NCBI RefSeq assembly: GCF_029889745.1
Contig: NZ_CP123639.1
Span: 1,593,501-1,657,500, forward strand
Reading direction: 5' to 3'
DNA length: 64,000 nucleotides
Origin: Ligilactobacillus faecis
GTDB lineage: Bacteria; Bacillota; Bacilli; Lactobacillales; Lactobacillaceae
This document shows, piece by piece, positions 56,772 to 64,000 of the stretch. A model generated the notes under the pieces. It did not search any database. It was not told the DNA's origin and saw only the letters and a program-made list of their open reading frames with translations. Each line of letters opens with the position of its first letter. Position 1 is the first letter of the stretch. The position numbers and the translations under genes are program-made.

Positions 56772-58577
56772 ATGGCAAAAGTAAAACGATTACCACAACG
56801 GACAGAAGTTGCGCAAGAATTGACCTGGGACTTATCGCAAGTTTTTAGTGATGATGTAGCCTTTGAAGAGAGCTTTGATGCTGTTAAGCAAAAAGCGATT
56901 GATTTTACCGCATATAAAGGAACTTTAGCAAATGGAGCTAAACAGTTTTTAACTGCTTTAGAAGCTTTATTGGCACTTGAACGTGAACTTGAGAAAGTTT
57001 ATGTTTATGCAAGTATGAAAAATGATCAGGACACATCTGAGACAAAGTATCAAGCGATGATGGCTAAAGTTCAAAAATTAGTTGCAGAAGCCTCGGCTAA
57101 AAATGCCTGGTTCCAACCAGAATTGCTAGCCTTGACGCCAGCCAAACTAGCTGCTTATTATGAAGCAGAGCCGAAATTAGCTGAGTATCAAACTTTGATC
57201 ACAAATTGGACTCGCTTGAGAGCGCATGTTTTGAGTGAAACAGAAGAAGCACTTTTAGCTGGAGCAAGTGATATCTTAAGTACGGCCTCAAATGTTTTTG
57301 AAGTTTTGAACAATGCAGATTTGAAGTTTCCAGTCGTGACAAATGAAAAGGGAGAAGCCGTCGAGCTTTCAAATGGTGTCTATGGTACTTTACTCGAATC
57401 GACTGCACCTGAGGTAAGAAAAGAAGCTTTTGAAAAGCTTTATCAAGTTTATCATCAATTTAGACATACTTTAGCGACAACTTTGGCGGCGCATGTGAGA
57501 AAACATAATTTTTCAGCTAAATTGCGCCATTATAGTAGTGCTAAAGAGGCTTCCTTAGCCCAAAATGAGATCCCCGTGACGGTTTATGATACGTTAGTTA
57601 CAACGGTCAATAAAAATTTACCTCTCTTGCACCGGTATGTTGCTTTACGGAAAAAAATCCTGGCTACAAAAGAACTGCATATGTATGATCTTTATACGCC
57701 ACTGACAGGTGAACCTGCTTTGACATTTACGTACGAACAAGCTAAACAAATGACATTAGAAGCCTTGAGTGTTTTAGGTCCAGACTATGTGGCTCAAGTA
57801 GAAAAAGCTTTTGACAAACGCTGGATCGATGTTGTGGCTAATACAGGGAAGCGTAGTGGAGCTTATTCTGGTGGATCATATGATACCCCACCATACATCT
57901 TATTGAATTGGCAAGATACGCTAGATAACCTCTTTACTTTAGTGCACGAATTAGGACATTCGATGCATAGTTACTACACAAGAACAGAACAACCTTACCA
58001 ATATGGAGACTATTCGATCTTTGTAGCAGAGATCGCTTCAACGACCAACGAGAACCTTTTGACGCAATATTTACTAGAGACGCAAACTGACCCTAATATT
58101 CGAGCTTATGTTTTGAATCACTATCTAGATGGTTTTAAAGGAACAGTTTATCGCCAGACGCAATTTGCTGAATTTGAAGAATGGATCCATCAACAAGATG
58201 CGGCACAAGTTCCGCTAACAGCTGAAGCAATGTCAAGTTATTATCATGCACTAAATGCACGTTATTACGGTCCCGCTGTAGTCAATGATAAACAGATCGC
58301 AGATGAGTGGGCGCGGATCCCTCATTTTTACTATAATTTTTATGTTTATCAATATGCTACAGGTTTTGGAGCAGCTACGACATTAAGTAAACGGTTATTA
58401 GAAAATGATCCTGCCAAAACGAAAGCATACTTAGATTATTTGAAAGCCGGTAGTTCAGCAGCGCCACTTGAAGTAATGAAAAAGGCTGGAGTCGACATGA
58501 CTGATAGCGTTTATTTAGAAAAAGCTTTTACTGTTTTTGAAAAGCGCTTAGTTGAATTAGAACAACTTTTAGGATAA
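56772..58577 (+). CDS. pepF: Oligoendopeptidase F (M3B)
   Basis: Encodes 601 aa from ATG 56772 (SD ATAGGGGG). The M3 zinc site is HELGHSMH, with the second ligand region EIASTTNE downstream. Cytoplasmic metallopeptidase acting on short peptides. Its neighbourhood after coiA is typical. Confidence 0.97.
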   Translation: MAKVKRLPQRTEVAQELTWDLSQVFSDDVAFEESFDAVKQKAIDFTAYKGTLANGAKQFLTALEALLALERELEKVYVYASMKNDQDTSETKYQAMMAKVQKLVAEASAKNAWFQPELLALTPAKLAAYYEAEPKLAEYQTLITNWTRLRAHVLSETEEALLAGASDILSTASNVFEVLNNADLKFPVVTNEKGEAVELSNGVYGTLLESTAPEVRKEAFEKLYQVYHQFRHTLATTLAAHVRKHNFSAKLRHYSSAKEASLAQNEIPVTVYDTLVTTVNKNLPLLHRYVALRKKILATKELHMYDLYTPLTGEPALTFTYEQAKQMTLEALSVLGPDYVAQVEKAFDKRWIDVVANTGKRSGAYSGGSYDTPPYILLNWQDTLDNLFTLVHELGHSMHSYYTRTEQPYQYGDYSIFVAEIASTTNENLLTQYLLETQTDPNIRAYVLNHYLDGFKGTVYRQTQFAEFEEWIHQQDAAQVPLTAEAMSSYYHALNARYYGPAVVNDKQIADEWARIPHFYYNFYVYQYATGFGAATTLSKRLLENDPAKTKAYLDYLKAGSSAAPLEVMKKAGVDMTDSVYLEKAFTVFEKRLVELEQLLG

Positions 58578-58585
58578 GAAAATAA

Positions 58586-58645
58586 AATAAGCTTAACATA
58601 AAACGAAGAAGTTTAACTTCATTTGGACTTATGTTAAGCTTATTT
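58586..58645. terminator. Long bidirectional terminator between pepF and spxH
   Basis: A perfect 16-bp stem AATAAGCTTAACATAA (58586-58601) with TTATGTTAAGCTTATT (58629-58644), with an inner GAAG/CTTC hairpin. Confidence 0.9.
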
Positions 58646-58651
58646 TTCATA

Positions 58652-59266
58652 TTATTTTGTATTCTTGGCGGGTAATATCTTTTTAGAACAAGTAAAGTCT
58701 TTAGTGTTTTCCTCAAAAACCAATTCTTCCAGCTTGGCTAATGAATCGCAATTTCGGACACAAAGCGCACAATCAAAGTCATCTAAGTTGTAGACCACCA
58801 TCTCAGTAGGCATCGTAACGTGCATTTCTGCGGCCAACTTTTGATCTTTGCGAAAACTTTTGACTGCAAGCTCAGAATGACGATCAGCTTCAAACATTGA
58901 AAGAGCTAATTTGCTCAATTTAGCAGCTTTGTGAACTGTTTCTTCATTATATTCTTGGTGCTCTTCATAAAGCAGATGCTGAATATTTAGCAAGAAGTTG
59001 TGTCCACGTTTTCTCCCTTGGAACAAAGCAGCTTCATAGTCTAGAATAGCGTGGTACAAAAGATCTGAGACTTTATTGCGCAGTGACAGATCAGTTTGTT
59101 TGAGCCCCCATGTTGTCATCACTTTCGAGACCGATTGCAGATTTAAAAGTGGGATAAAACGGATCTGGATCTTTTGCGAAGATCTTCCAGCAAGTTTTAA
59201 AATGTTTTGTTCTGCTTCATAGCATTTTGCGCCAAGAGGATTAATAAACAAATACATCTCTAACAT
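58652..59266 (-). CDS. spxH: SpxH/YjbH, DsbA-family adaptor for Spx proteolysis
   Basis: Encodes 204 aa with SD GTGGAGG. DsbA-like fold: MYLFINPLGAKCYEAEQNI at the N-terminus, long helical middle, then MPTEMVVYNL. The usual N-terminal CxxC is reduced to one cysteine, while a CALCVRNC cluster lies near the C-terminus. In Bacillus YjbH binds Spx and speeds its degradation by ClpXP. spx is 6 kb upstream. Confidence 0.88.
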   Translation of the reverse strand: MLEMYLFINPLGAKCYEAEQNILKLAGRSSQKIQIRFIPLLNLQSVSKVMTTWGLKQTDLSLRNKVSDLLYHAILDYEAALFQGRKRGHNFLLNIQHLLYEEHQEYNEETVHKAAKLSKLALSMFEADRHSELAVKSFRKDQKLAAEMHVTMPTEMVVYNLDDFDCALCVRNCDSLAKLEELVFEENTKDFTCSKKILPAKNTK

Positions 59267-59529
59267 GGTGTTTTTCCTCCACTTGAATGATATTCCTTTT
59301 TTCTATATTTATACTTTAAGCAAAAAAACATATTTTTGCAATAAATCTGACTTAATCGATAAAAAAATATTGAAAATTACTATAAATTCTTGTTGACAGA
59401 TGAAAATGAAACGTTTTCTTTCAGAAAATATAAAGTAACCCGTGGAGAAAGGAGAAAAAACATTTTTTGCGACTGCAATTCAAAGCATGTCTGTGTTAAA
59501 CTGTTAAGGTATGAAAGGTGGCGAGATAT

Positions 59530-60162
59530 TTGATAAATGACGAGTGGGACATTTTTTTAGCACCATATGAGCAGGCGGTGAACGAACTAAAATTAAAACT
59601 CCGTGACTTACGTGGGCAATTTAAAAAAAGTGGGCAACGAAGTCCGATCGAATATGTCACTGGAAGAGTGAAACCACCAGCGAGTATCAACGAGAAAATG
59701 AAACGACGCTGTATCAAGCCAGAGCGAGTGACACAAGATATGGAAGATATTGCTGGGATCAGAGTGATGTGCCAATTTGTAGAAGATATTTATTACGTAG
59801 TCAAACTTTTGCGAAAACGTAAAGATATGCAAGTGATTGAGGAGCGTGATTATATCAAAGCTCAAAAAGCAAGTGGCTATCGCTCTTATCATATCGTTAT
59901 CTTATATCCAGTTCAGCTTCTAAATGAAGAGCGTCACTTGAAAGTGGAGATCCAAGTCAGGACACTAGCAATGAATTTTTGGGCAACGATCGAACATTCT
60001 TTGAATTACAAGTATCAGGGATGTTTTCCAAAGGAGCTCGAACAGCGCTTACAAAAAAGTGCGGAGATCGCTTTTGCGTTAGATAAAGAAATGTCTAGTA
60101 TCCGTGAAGAAGTAAATGAAGCCCAGAGTTTATTTGATGATAAACAAAAAAGACTAGATTAA
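59530..60162 (+). CDS. relQ: RelQ/YjbM small alarmone synthetase
   Basis: Encodes 210 aa from TTG 59530 ([17 protein letters not shown]) with SD AAAGGTGG eight bases away; GTG 59518 adds four residues and is possible. RelA/SpoT synthetase motifs: [67 protein letters not shown]. It makes (p)ppGpp and lacks the hydrolase and regulatory domains. Start of relQ-nadK-rluD-mgtE. Confidence 0.95.
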   Translation: MINDEWDIFLAPYEQAVNELKLKLRDLRGQFKKSGQRSPIEYVTGRVKPPASINEKMKRRCIKPERVTQDMEDIAGIRVMCQFVEDIYYVVKLLRKRKDMQVIEERDYIKAQKASGYRSYHIVILYPVQLLNEERHLKVEIQVRTLAMNFWATIEHSLNYKYQGCFPKELEQRLQKSAEIAFALDKEMSSIREEVNEAQSLFDDKQKRLD

Positions 60163-60191
60163 ATCAGCATTCGACGATGGAAGTGAAAGAA

Positions 60192-61013
60192 ATGAAAATC
60201 GCTATTTTCGCTAATAATAGACCTAAATCACAAGCTGTTAAGCACAAACTACAACAAAAATTTATCGAACGTCATTTTATCTTAGATGATGAAAAGCCAA
60301 ATGTTGTGATCTCGATCGGTGGCGATGGGACACTTTTAGCAGCTTTCCATCATTATGAAGATCAACTTGGAGATATTCGGTTTGTCGGAGTCCATACAGG
60401 TCATCTTGGTTTTTACACTGATTGGCGTGATGATGAGATCGATGATCTTGTGATCAGTTTGCAATCTGACAACGGGCAAGCAGTCAGCTATCCACTATTA
60501 GAAGTGATCGTCAAATATGCTGATCGGCCGATGCGAGAGCGCTACTTAGCTTTGAATGAGTCGACTTTGAAACGTATCAGTGCAACGATGGTGACGGATG
60601 TTTATATCGGTGGTGAGCTTTTTGAAAGGTTTAGAGGCGATGGTTTATGTGTCTCAACACCGACAGGCTCGACGGCTTACAACAAGTCTTTAGGTGGAGC
60701 AGTCGTCCATCCTAATTTAGAAGTCTTACAGATCGCTGAGATCGGTTCGATCAATAATCGGGTCTTTCGTACCTTGAGTTCGCCGATGATCGTAGCGCCC
60801 AATGATTGGATCACATTCAAACCGACGAAAGGGAGCGACTTTACTTTGACAGTCGATTCAAGTGTCTATCATGATCGTGAGATAACAGAGATCTTATATA
60901 AAATTTCTAAAAAACGAGTCTATTTTGCGAAATATCGACATAATCATTTCTGGCAACGCGTTCAAGATGCATTTATAGGAACAGAAACAGATGAAGATAG
61001 AATGGATCTATGA
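60192..61013 (+). CDS. nadK: NAD kinase
   Basis: Encodes 273 aa from ATG 60192 with SD GGAAGT; ATG 60177 would add five residues without SD. Motifs [19 protein letters not shown] and the [17 protein letters not shown] block. It phosphorylates NAD to NADP. It overlaps the next gene by 23 bases. Confidence 0.96.
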   Translation: MKIAIFANNRPKSQAVKHKLQQKFIERHFILDDEKPNVVISIGGDGTLLAAFHHYEDQLGDIRFVGVHTGHLGFYTDWRDDEIDDLVISLQSDNGQAVSYPLLEVIVKYADRPMRERYLALNESTLKRISATMVTDVYIGGELFERFRGDGLCVSTPTGSTAYNKSLGGAVVHPNLEVLQIAEIGSINNRVFRTLSSPMIVAPNDWITFKPTKGSDFTLTVDSSVYHDREITEILYKISKKRVYFAKYRHNHFWQRVQDAFIGTETDEDRMDL

Positions 61014-61899
61014 GGGGACAAGTCCATGTCACCTAAAAACATTTTTAAAACAAAAAGGCGTTTCACGCCGTCTTTCCGCTAAGATCAGGCATGAAGGGGG
61101 GCAGCTTTTAGTTAATCAGAATTCAGGTAGGATCGTTGATCAAGTAAAACAAGGTGATCACGTGACGATCATATTACCACCTGAAGAACCGCGTAAAAAA
61201 GAAGTTGTTGCCTCTTATGTGCCGATCAATATCGTTTACGAAGATGAACATTTTTTGATCGTCGATAAACCAGCGCGTTTGACGACGATCCCTTCTCCTT
61301 TGGCACATCAACGTTATGATTCGCTTGTCAATCGAATCGTTGGGTATTATAAATTGCGCGGGTATACTCAACAAGTCGTGCATATCGCAACTAGATTAGA
61401 TCGTGATACGACTGGACTAGTTTTAGTTGCTAAGCATCGTTATGCGCATGCTTTGATCGACCAACAACAAAAAGCACATACGATCAAAAAAGAGTATTTA
61501 GCTTTATTGACAGGAAAAGTGACGACGCCAGCTTTTACAGCTGTGTTGCCGATCGCACGTAAACCAAACAGTATGATCGAGCGCACGGTCGCTTTATCAG
61601 GACAATATGCTAAAACTGAATATCATTTTGTAAAAGCTTATGCGCATGCTACACTTTATCGGATCAGATTGCATACAGGTAGAACACATCAGATCCGTGT
61701 TCATAGTGCTTATTTAGGTCATCCGCTAGTCAGCGATCGACTGTATGGCACAACTTTAGAATTGCCATTAGAACGGCAAGCACTTCATTGTGCCTATCTT
61801 AGTTTTTATCATCCTTTTTTAGAAGAGCAAGTTGAATTTAGAAGTGAATTACCAAAGGATATGATCGATTATATTGAGAAAGAAAGAAAAGAGGGATAA
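60991..61899 (+). CDS. RluA/RluD-family pseudouridine synthase
   Basis: Encodes 302 aa. An S4-like N-terminus ([28 protein letters not shown]), the catalytic aspartate in [17 protein letters not shown], and [20 protein letters not shown]. Modifies uridines in rRNA or tRNA; the exact target cannot be told from sequence. Confidence 0.95.
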   Translation: MKIEWIYEGTSPCHLKTFLKQKGVSRRLSAKIRHEGGQLLVNQNSGRIVDQVKQGDHVTIILPPEEPRKKEVVASYVPINIVYEDEHFLIVDKPARLTTIPSPLAHQRYDSLVNRIVGYYKLRGYTQQVVHIATRLDRDTTGLVLVAKHRYAHALIDQQQKAHTIKKEYLALLTGKVTTPAFTAVLPIARKPNSMIERTVALSGQYAKTEYHFVKAYAHATLYRIRLHTGRTHQIRVHSAYLGHPLVSDRLYGTTLELPLERQALHCAYLSFYHPFLEEQVEFRSELPKDMIDYIEKERKEG

Positions 61900-61901
61900 G
61901 T

Positions 61902-63269
61902 ATGGCTGAAAACCTGGTGAAATCTCATAAAGAAGAGCAGATCATCCAGCTCCTAAATAGTCAAAGAGCACGACAATTTAGGGAAGCATATTTAGATCTC
62001 CACGTCTACGAACAAGCCCAGATCTTTACTGAATTAAATAAACAACAACGTGCGAGGCTTTATCGCTATTTAACGGCTAATGAAGTTGGGGATATGTTTG
62101 ATGCGATCGAAGATGAACCAGAAGAAGTTGTTAAATATTTTGAAGAAATGACGCCACAATATGCCGCCAATGTGATCGACGAAATGTATACTGATAATGC
62201 GGTCGATATTTTAGCGCACGTCCCGAAAAAAGATCTGGCCAGCTATTTGCGGTTGATCCCGCAAGAAAAAGCGGCTGAGATCCGTGAAATGTTACACTAC
62301 GAAGATAAAACAGCTGGGGCGATCATGTCGACAGAATATGTCGAGATCTTAGGCAACCAGACTGTTCGTTCGGCAATGCATGTTGTCAAACGTGAAGCAA
62401 GTGATGCCGAAACGATCTACTATGTTTATGTCGTTTCGGCTGAAAATAAGTTACTCGGAGTCTTGACTTTACGGGATCTTTTGATAAATGCTGATGATGT
62501 CATGATCACTGATATTATGACGACACCAGTTATGTCAGTTAAAGTTTCAGATGATCAAGCCGAAGTTGCACAGACGATCCGTGATTATAATTTCTTAGCG
62601 ATCCCTGTGACGGATTATGAAGGTAAATTGATCGGGATCATCAACGTTGACGACATCATTGATGTTATCGATGAAGAATCGGCTGAAGATTACTCTGGAT
62701 TGGCTGCTGTTGATACTGAAGAGGATTCAGATAATCCTTTAAAAGCGGCTGCGAATCGCTTGCCGTGGCTGATCGTCTTATTATTGTTAGGGATGTCGAC
62801 AACGACTTTGATCTCGCATTATGAAGGCATGATCAGTCAAGCTAGTATTTTAGCGATCTTTGTAACTTCGATCACGGGGACAGCTGGGAACGCTGGTACG
62901 CAAAGTTTGGCGGTCGCAGTACGACGTTTGGCGAGTCGAGATGAAAATCAACCTTCTGTTTATCGGCAATTTTTGATCGAACTACTGACAGGATTAGTGA
63001 CAGGACTAGTGACTGGACTAGCGATTTTTCTGATCGTTGGTTTTTGGAAGCAAAACTTTTTACTAGGTTTTGTGATCGGGATGGCCATGATGTGTGCGAT
63101 CACAGTTGCTAATTTAGCAGGGAGTTTTATTCCTAATTTGATGGATAAGATCGGGGTCGATCCTGCGGTTGCCTCGGGACCGTTTATTTCGACTTTAAGT
63201 GACTTGACTTCAGTCTTGATCTATTTTAATATCGCAAAACTCTTTATGCGCTTCTTTATGGGACAATAA
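61902..63269 (+). CDS. mgtE: MgtE magnesium transporter
   Basis: Encodes 455 aa from ATG 61902 (SD GAGGGATAAG). Domains in order: MgtE N domain (~20-125), two CBS domains (~130-250; MTTPVMSVKVSDDQAEV), then five membrane helices (NRLPWLIVLLLLGM; TGTAGNAGTQSLAVAVR; ending with NIAKLFM). Mg2+-gated magnesium channel. No Mg riboswitch is seen; it rides on the relQ operon. Confidence 0.97.
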   Translation: MAENLVKSHKEEQIIQLLNSQRARQFREAYLDLHVYEQAQIFTELNKQQRARLYRYLTANEVGDMFDAIEDEPEEVVKYFEEMTPQYAANVIDEMYTDNAVDILAHVPKKDLASYLRLIPQEKAAEIREMLHYEDKTAGAIMSTEYVEILGNQTVRSAMHVVKREASDAETIYYVYVVSAENKLLGVLTLRDLLINADDVMITDIMTTPVMSVKVSDDQAEVAQTIRDYNFLAIPVTDYEGKLIGIINVDDIIDVIDEESAEDYSGLAAVDTEEDSDNPLKAAANRLPWLIVLLLLGMSTTTLISHYEGMISQASILAIFVTSITGTAGNAGTQSLAVAVRRLASRDENQPSVYRQFLIELLTGLVTGLVTGLAIFLIVGFWKQNFLLGFVIGMAMMCAITVANLAGSFIPNLMDKIGVDPAVASGPFISTLSDLTSVLIYFNIAKLFMRFFMGQ

Positions 63270-63288
63270 CTTATAAAATGGGGGAAAT

Positions 63289-64000
63289 ATGATCTTTTTT
63301 ATTTTATTTTTTTTAATGGCGACTGGTTGGTTTATTTTTACGATGGTTCATGAAAGACGCTCTCTTTTAGCAGGTGCCTCTTTTACAGCTTGTTTATTCA
63401 GCAGTGCACTTCTTGCAGTCGCGATCGCTTTTCAATATAGTCAGTTTATTTCAGAACAGCGCTGGCTTGTATTTTTGCTGGCGGTTTTGATCGTTATCGT
63501 CGTTTTTTGTGGCATGATCTGGCCCTTTGCTTTGATCGTTGTCTTTTTCTATAACGGGATCAAAATGGTCTTAAAAGAGGGGACGAATTTAAGAAATTTG
63601 CTATCACTAGGCTTTGGTGTTTTGATCATTGCTTACTTGTTCATTTGGCCGTTTGTCGGGCATTTGAGTGATAAAACGATCTGGCGTTACACCTATGCCT
63701 ATCTTGGAACATTAGCGCTATATTTGATCGCGATCATGCTGATGTATACGGTGACTTTAGTTTTGAACTTGATCAATTTGCGTCCGAAAAAGCTTGATTA
63801 TATCGTTGTTTTAGGGGCGGGATTAAATGGGAAGAAAGTTAGTCCGCTACTTGGAGCTCGGATCGATAGAGCGCTTGAGATCTATCATCGCTATCCAGGT
63901 ATAAAATTGATCATGTCTGGTGGTCAAGGGGCTGATGAAGTTATCTCTGAAGCAGAGGCGATGGCGAATTATGCTTATGAAAAAGGGATCAAAAAAGAAG
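63289..64000 (+). CDS. YdcF/SanA-like DUF218 membrane protein (3' cut by window)
   Basis: ATG 63289 with a GGGGGAAA SD just upstream. The frame is open to the window end (237 codons). About six hydrophobic helices cover residues 1-160, then the DUF218 domain begins: YIVVLGAGLNGKKVSP, RIDRALEIYHRYPG, IMSGGQGADEVISEAEAM. Such proteins influence envelope integrity; enzymatic role unknown. Confidence 0.88.
   Translation, partial: MIFFILFFLMATGWFIFTMVHERRSLLAGASFTACLFSSALLAVAIAFQYSQFISEQRWLVFLLAVLIVIVVFCGMIWPFALIVVFFYNGIKMVLKEGTNLRNLLSLGFGVLIIAYLFIWPFVGHLSDKTIWRYTYAYLGTLALYLIAIMLMYTVTLVLNLINLRPKKLDYIVVLGAGLNGKKVSPLLGARIDRALEIYHRYPGIKLIMSGGQGADEVISEAEAMANYAYEKGIKKE

Noticed and set aside
59417-59445. 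cre-like catabolite element near AACGTTT
   Set aside because: Too many mismatches to the cre consensus, outside a clear promoter.
59443-59532. Distal SD (GGAGAAAGGAG) with possible hairpin before relQ
   Set aside because: Only a 4-bp AACA/TGTT pairing could be drawn, and a good proximal SD (AAAGGTGG) exists for the TTG start.

Overview
The window is one continuous chromosomal stretch of a low-GC Gram-positive bacterium of the family Lactobacillaceae. The gene order (comFA-comFC-hpf-secA-prfB-ftsEX, hprK-lgt-pgm-uvrBA, rapZ-yvcK-whiA-clpP, rpoN-cggR-gap-pgk-tpi-eno-secG-rnr-smpB, spx-mecA-coiA-pepF-spxH-relQ-nadK-rluD-mgtE), the oxygen-independent nrdDG pair, luxS, sigma-54 and Lactobacillaceae-type regulatory sites (CtsR, NrdR, T-box) fit a Ligilactobacillus-like species. 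The genus is inferred from synteny and sequence feel, not from a search.

Layout. 1-15.1 kb: end of the competence operon, ribosome hibernation factor, Sec motor, release factor 2 with its programmed frameshift, cell-division ABC pair FtsEX with a MinJ-like PDZ protein, a PhoPR-type two-component system, envelope-stress proteins, HPr kinase, lipoprotein transferase and phosphoglucomutase. 15.2-20.8 kb: uvrB-uvrA and luxS. 20.8-25.2 kb, minus strand: an ECF transporter cassette plus a SAM hydrolase, all behind a T-box riboswitch; the substrate-binding subunit carries a one-base frameshift. 25.3-26.9 kb: L-serine dehydratase. 26.9-34.2 kb: rapZ-yvcK-whiA and a PTS-IIC-like membrane gene, bracketed by two inverted, almost identical 1517-bp IS1182-like elements. 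Each element sits in a transcription terminator and has duplicated the whole hairpin. 34.2-42.5 kb: clpP (CtsR box), tRNA-Arg, rpoN and the glycolytic cggR operon plus eno. 42.5-48.3 kb: ClC transporter, secG, rnr, smpB, a UPF0340 gene. 48.3-51.8 kb: an IS200/IS605 remnant, tandem NrdR boxes and nrdDG. 52.1-64 kb: Spx/MecA/CoiA/SpxH proteolysis and competence cluster, interrupted by an IS605-type unit with a truncated TnpA, an apparently intact TnpB and its 3' RNA/guide region; then RelQ, NAD kinase, a pseudouridine synthase, MgtE and a DUF218 protein cut by the window end.

Most striking pattern. At least six unrelated genes (phoP-like regulator, yvlD, luxS, ecfT, secG, coiA) have a strong Shine-Dalgarno sequence 29-68 bases upstream of the start, an inverted repeat beginning a few bases after it, and a 9-13-base linker from the stem to the start codon. 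Folding the hairpin would bring SD and start to normal spacing. Several starts have only a weak SD nearby or none. This may be a structured-spacer mode of translation initiation, or a family of small hairpin insertions. A second genome-wide signature is a strong preference for NNG-ATC codon pairs, which floods native genes with GATC and is weaker in the mobile elements and the most highly expressed glycolytic genes.

Functional links. Spx, its adaptor SpxH, MecA and the ClpP protease are all encoded here and would act on each other. HPr kinase, CggR, glycolysis and rpoN tie the window to carbon control. ComFA/ComFC/CoiA are late competence functions. UvrAB with a LexA-like box, NrdDG with NrdR boxes and RelQ cover DNA repair, dNTP supply and (p)ppGpp.
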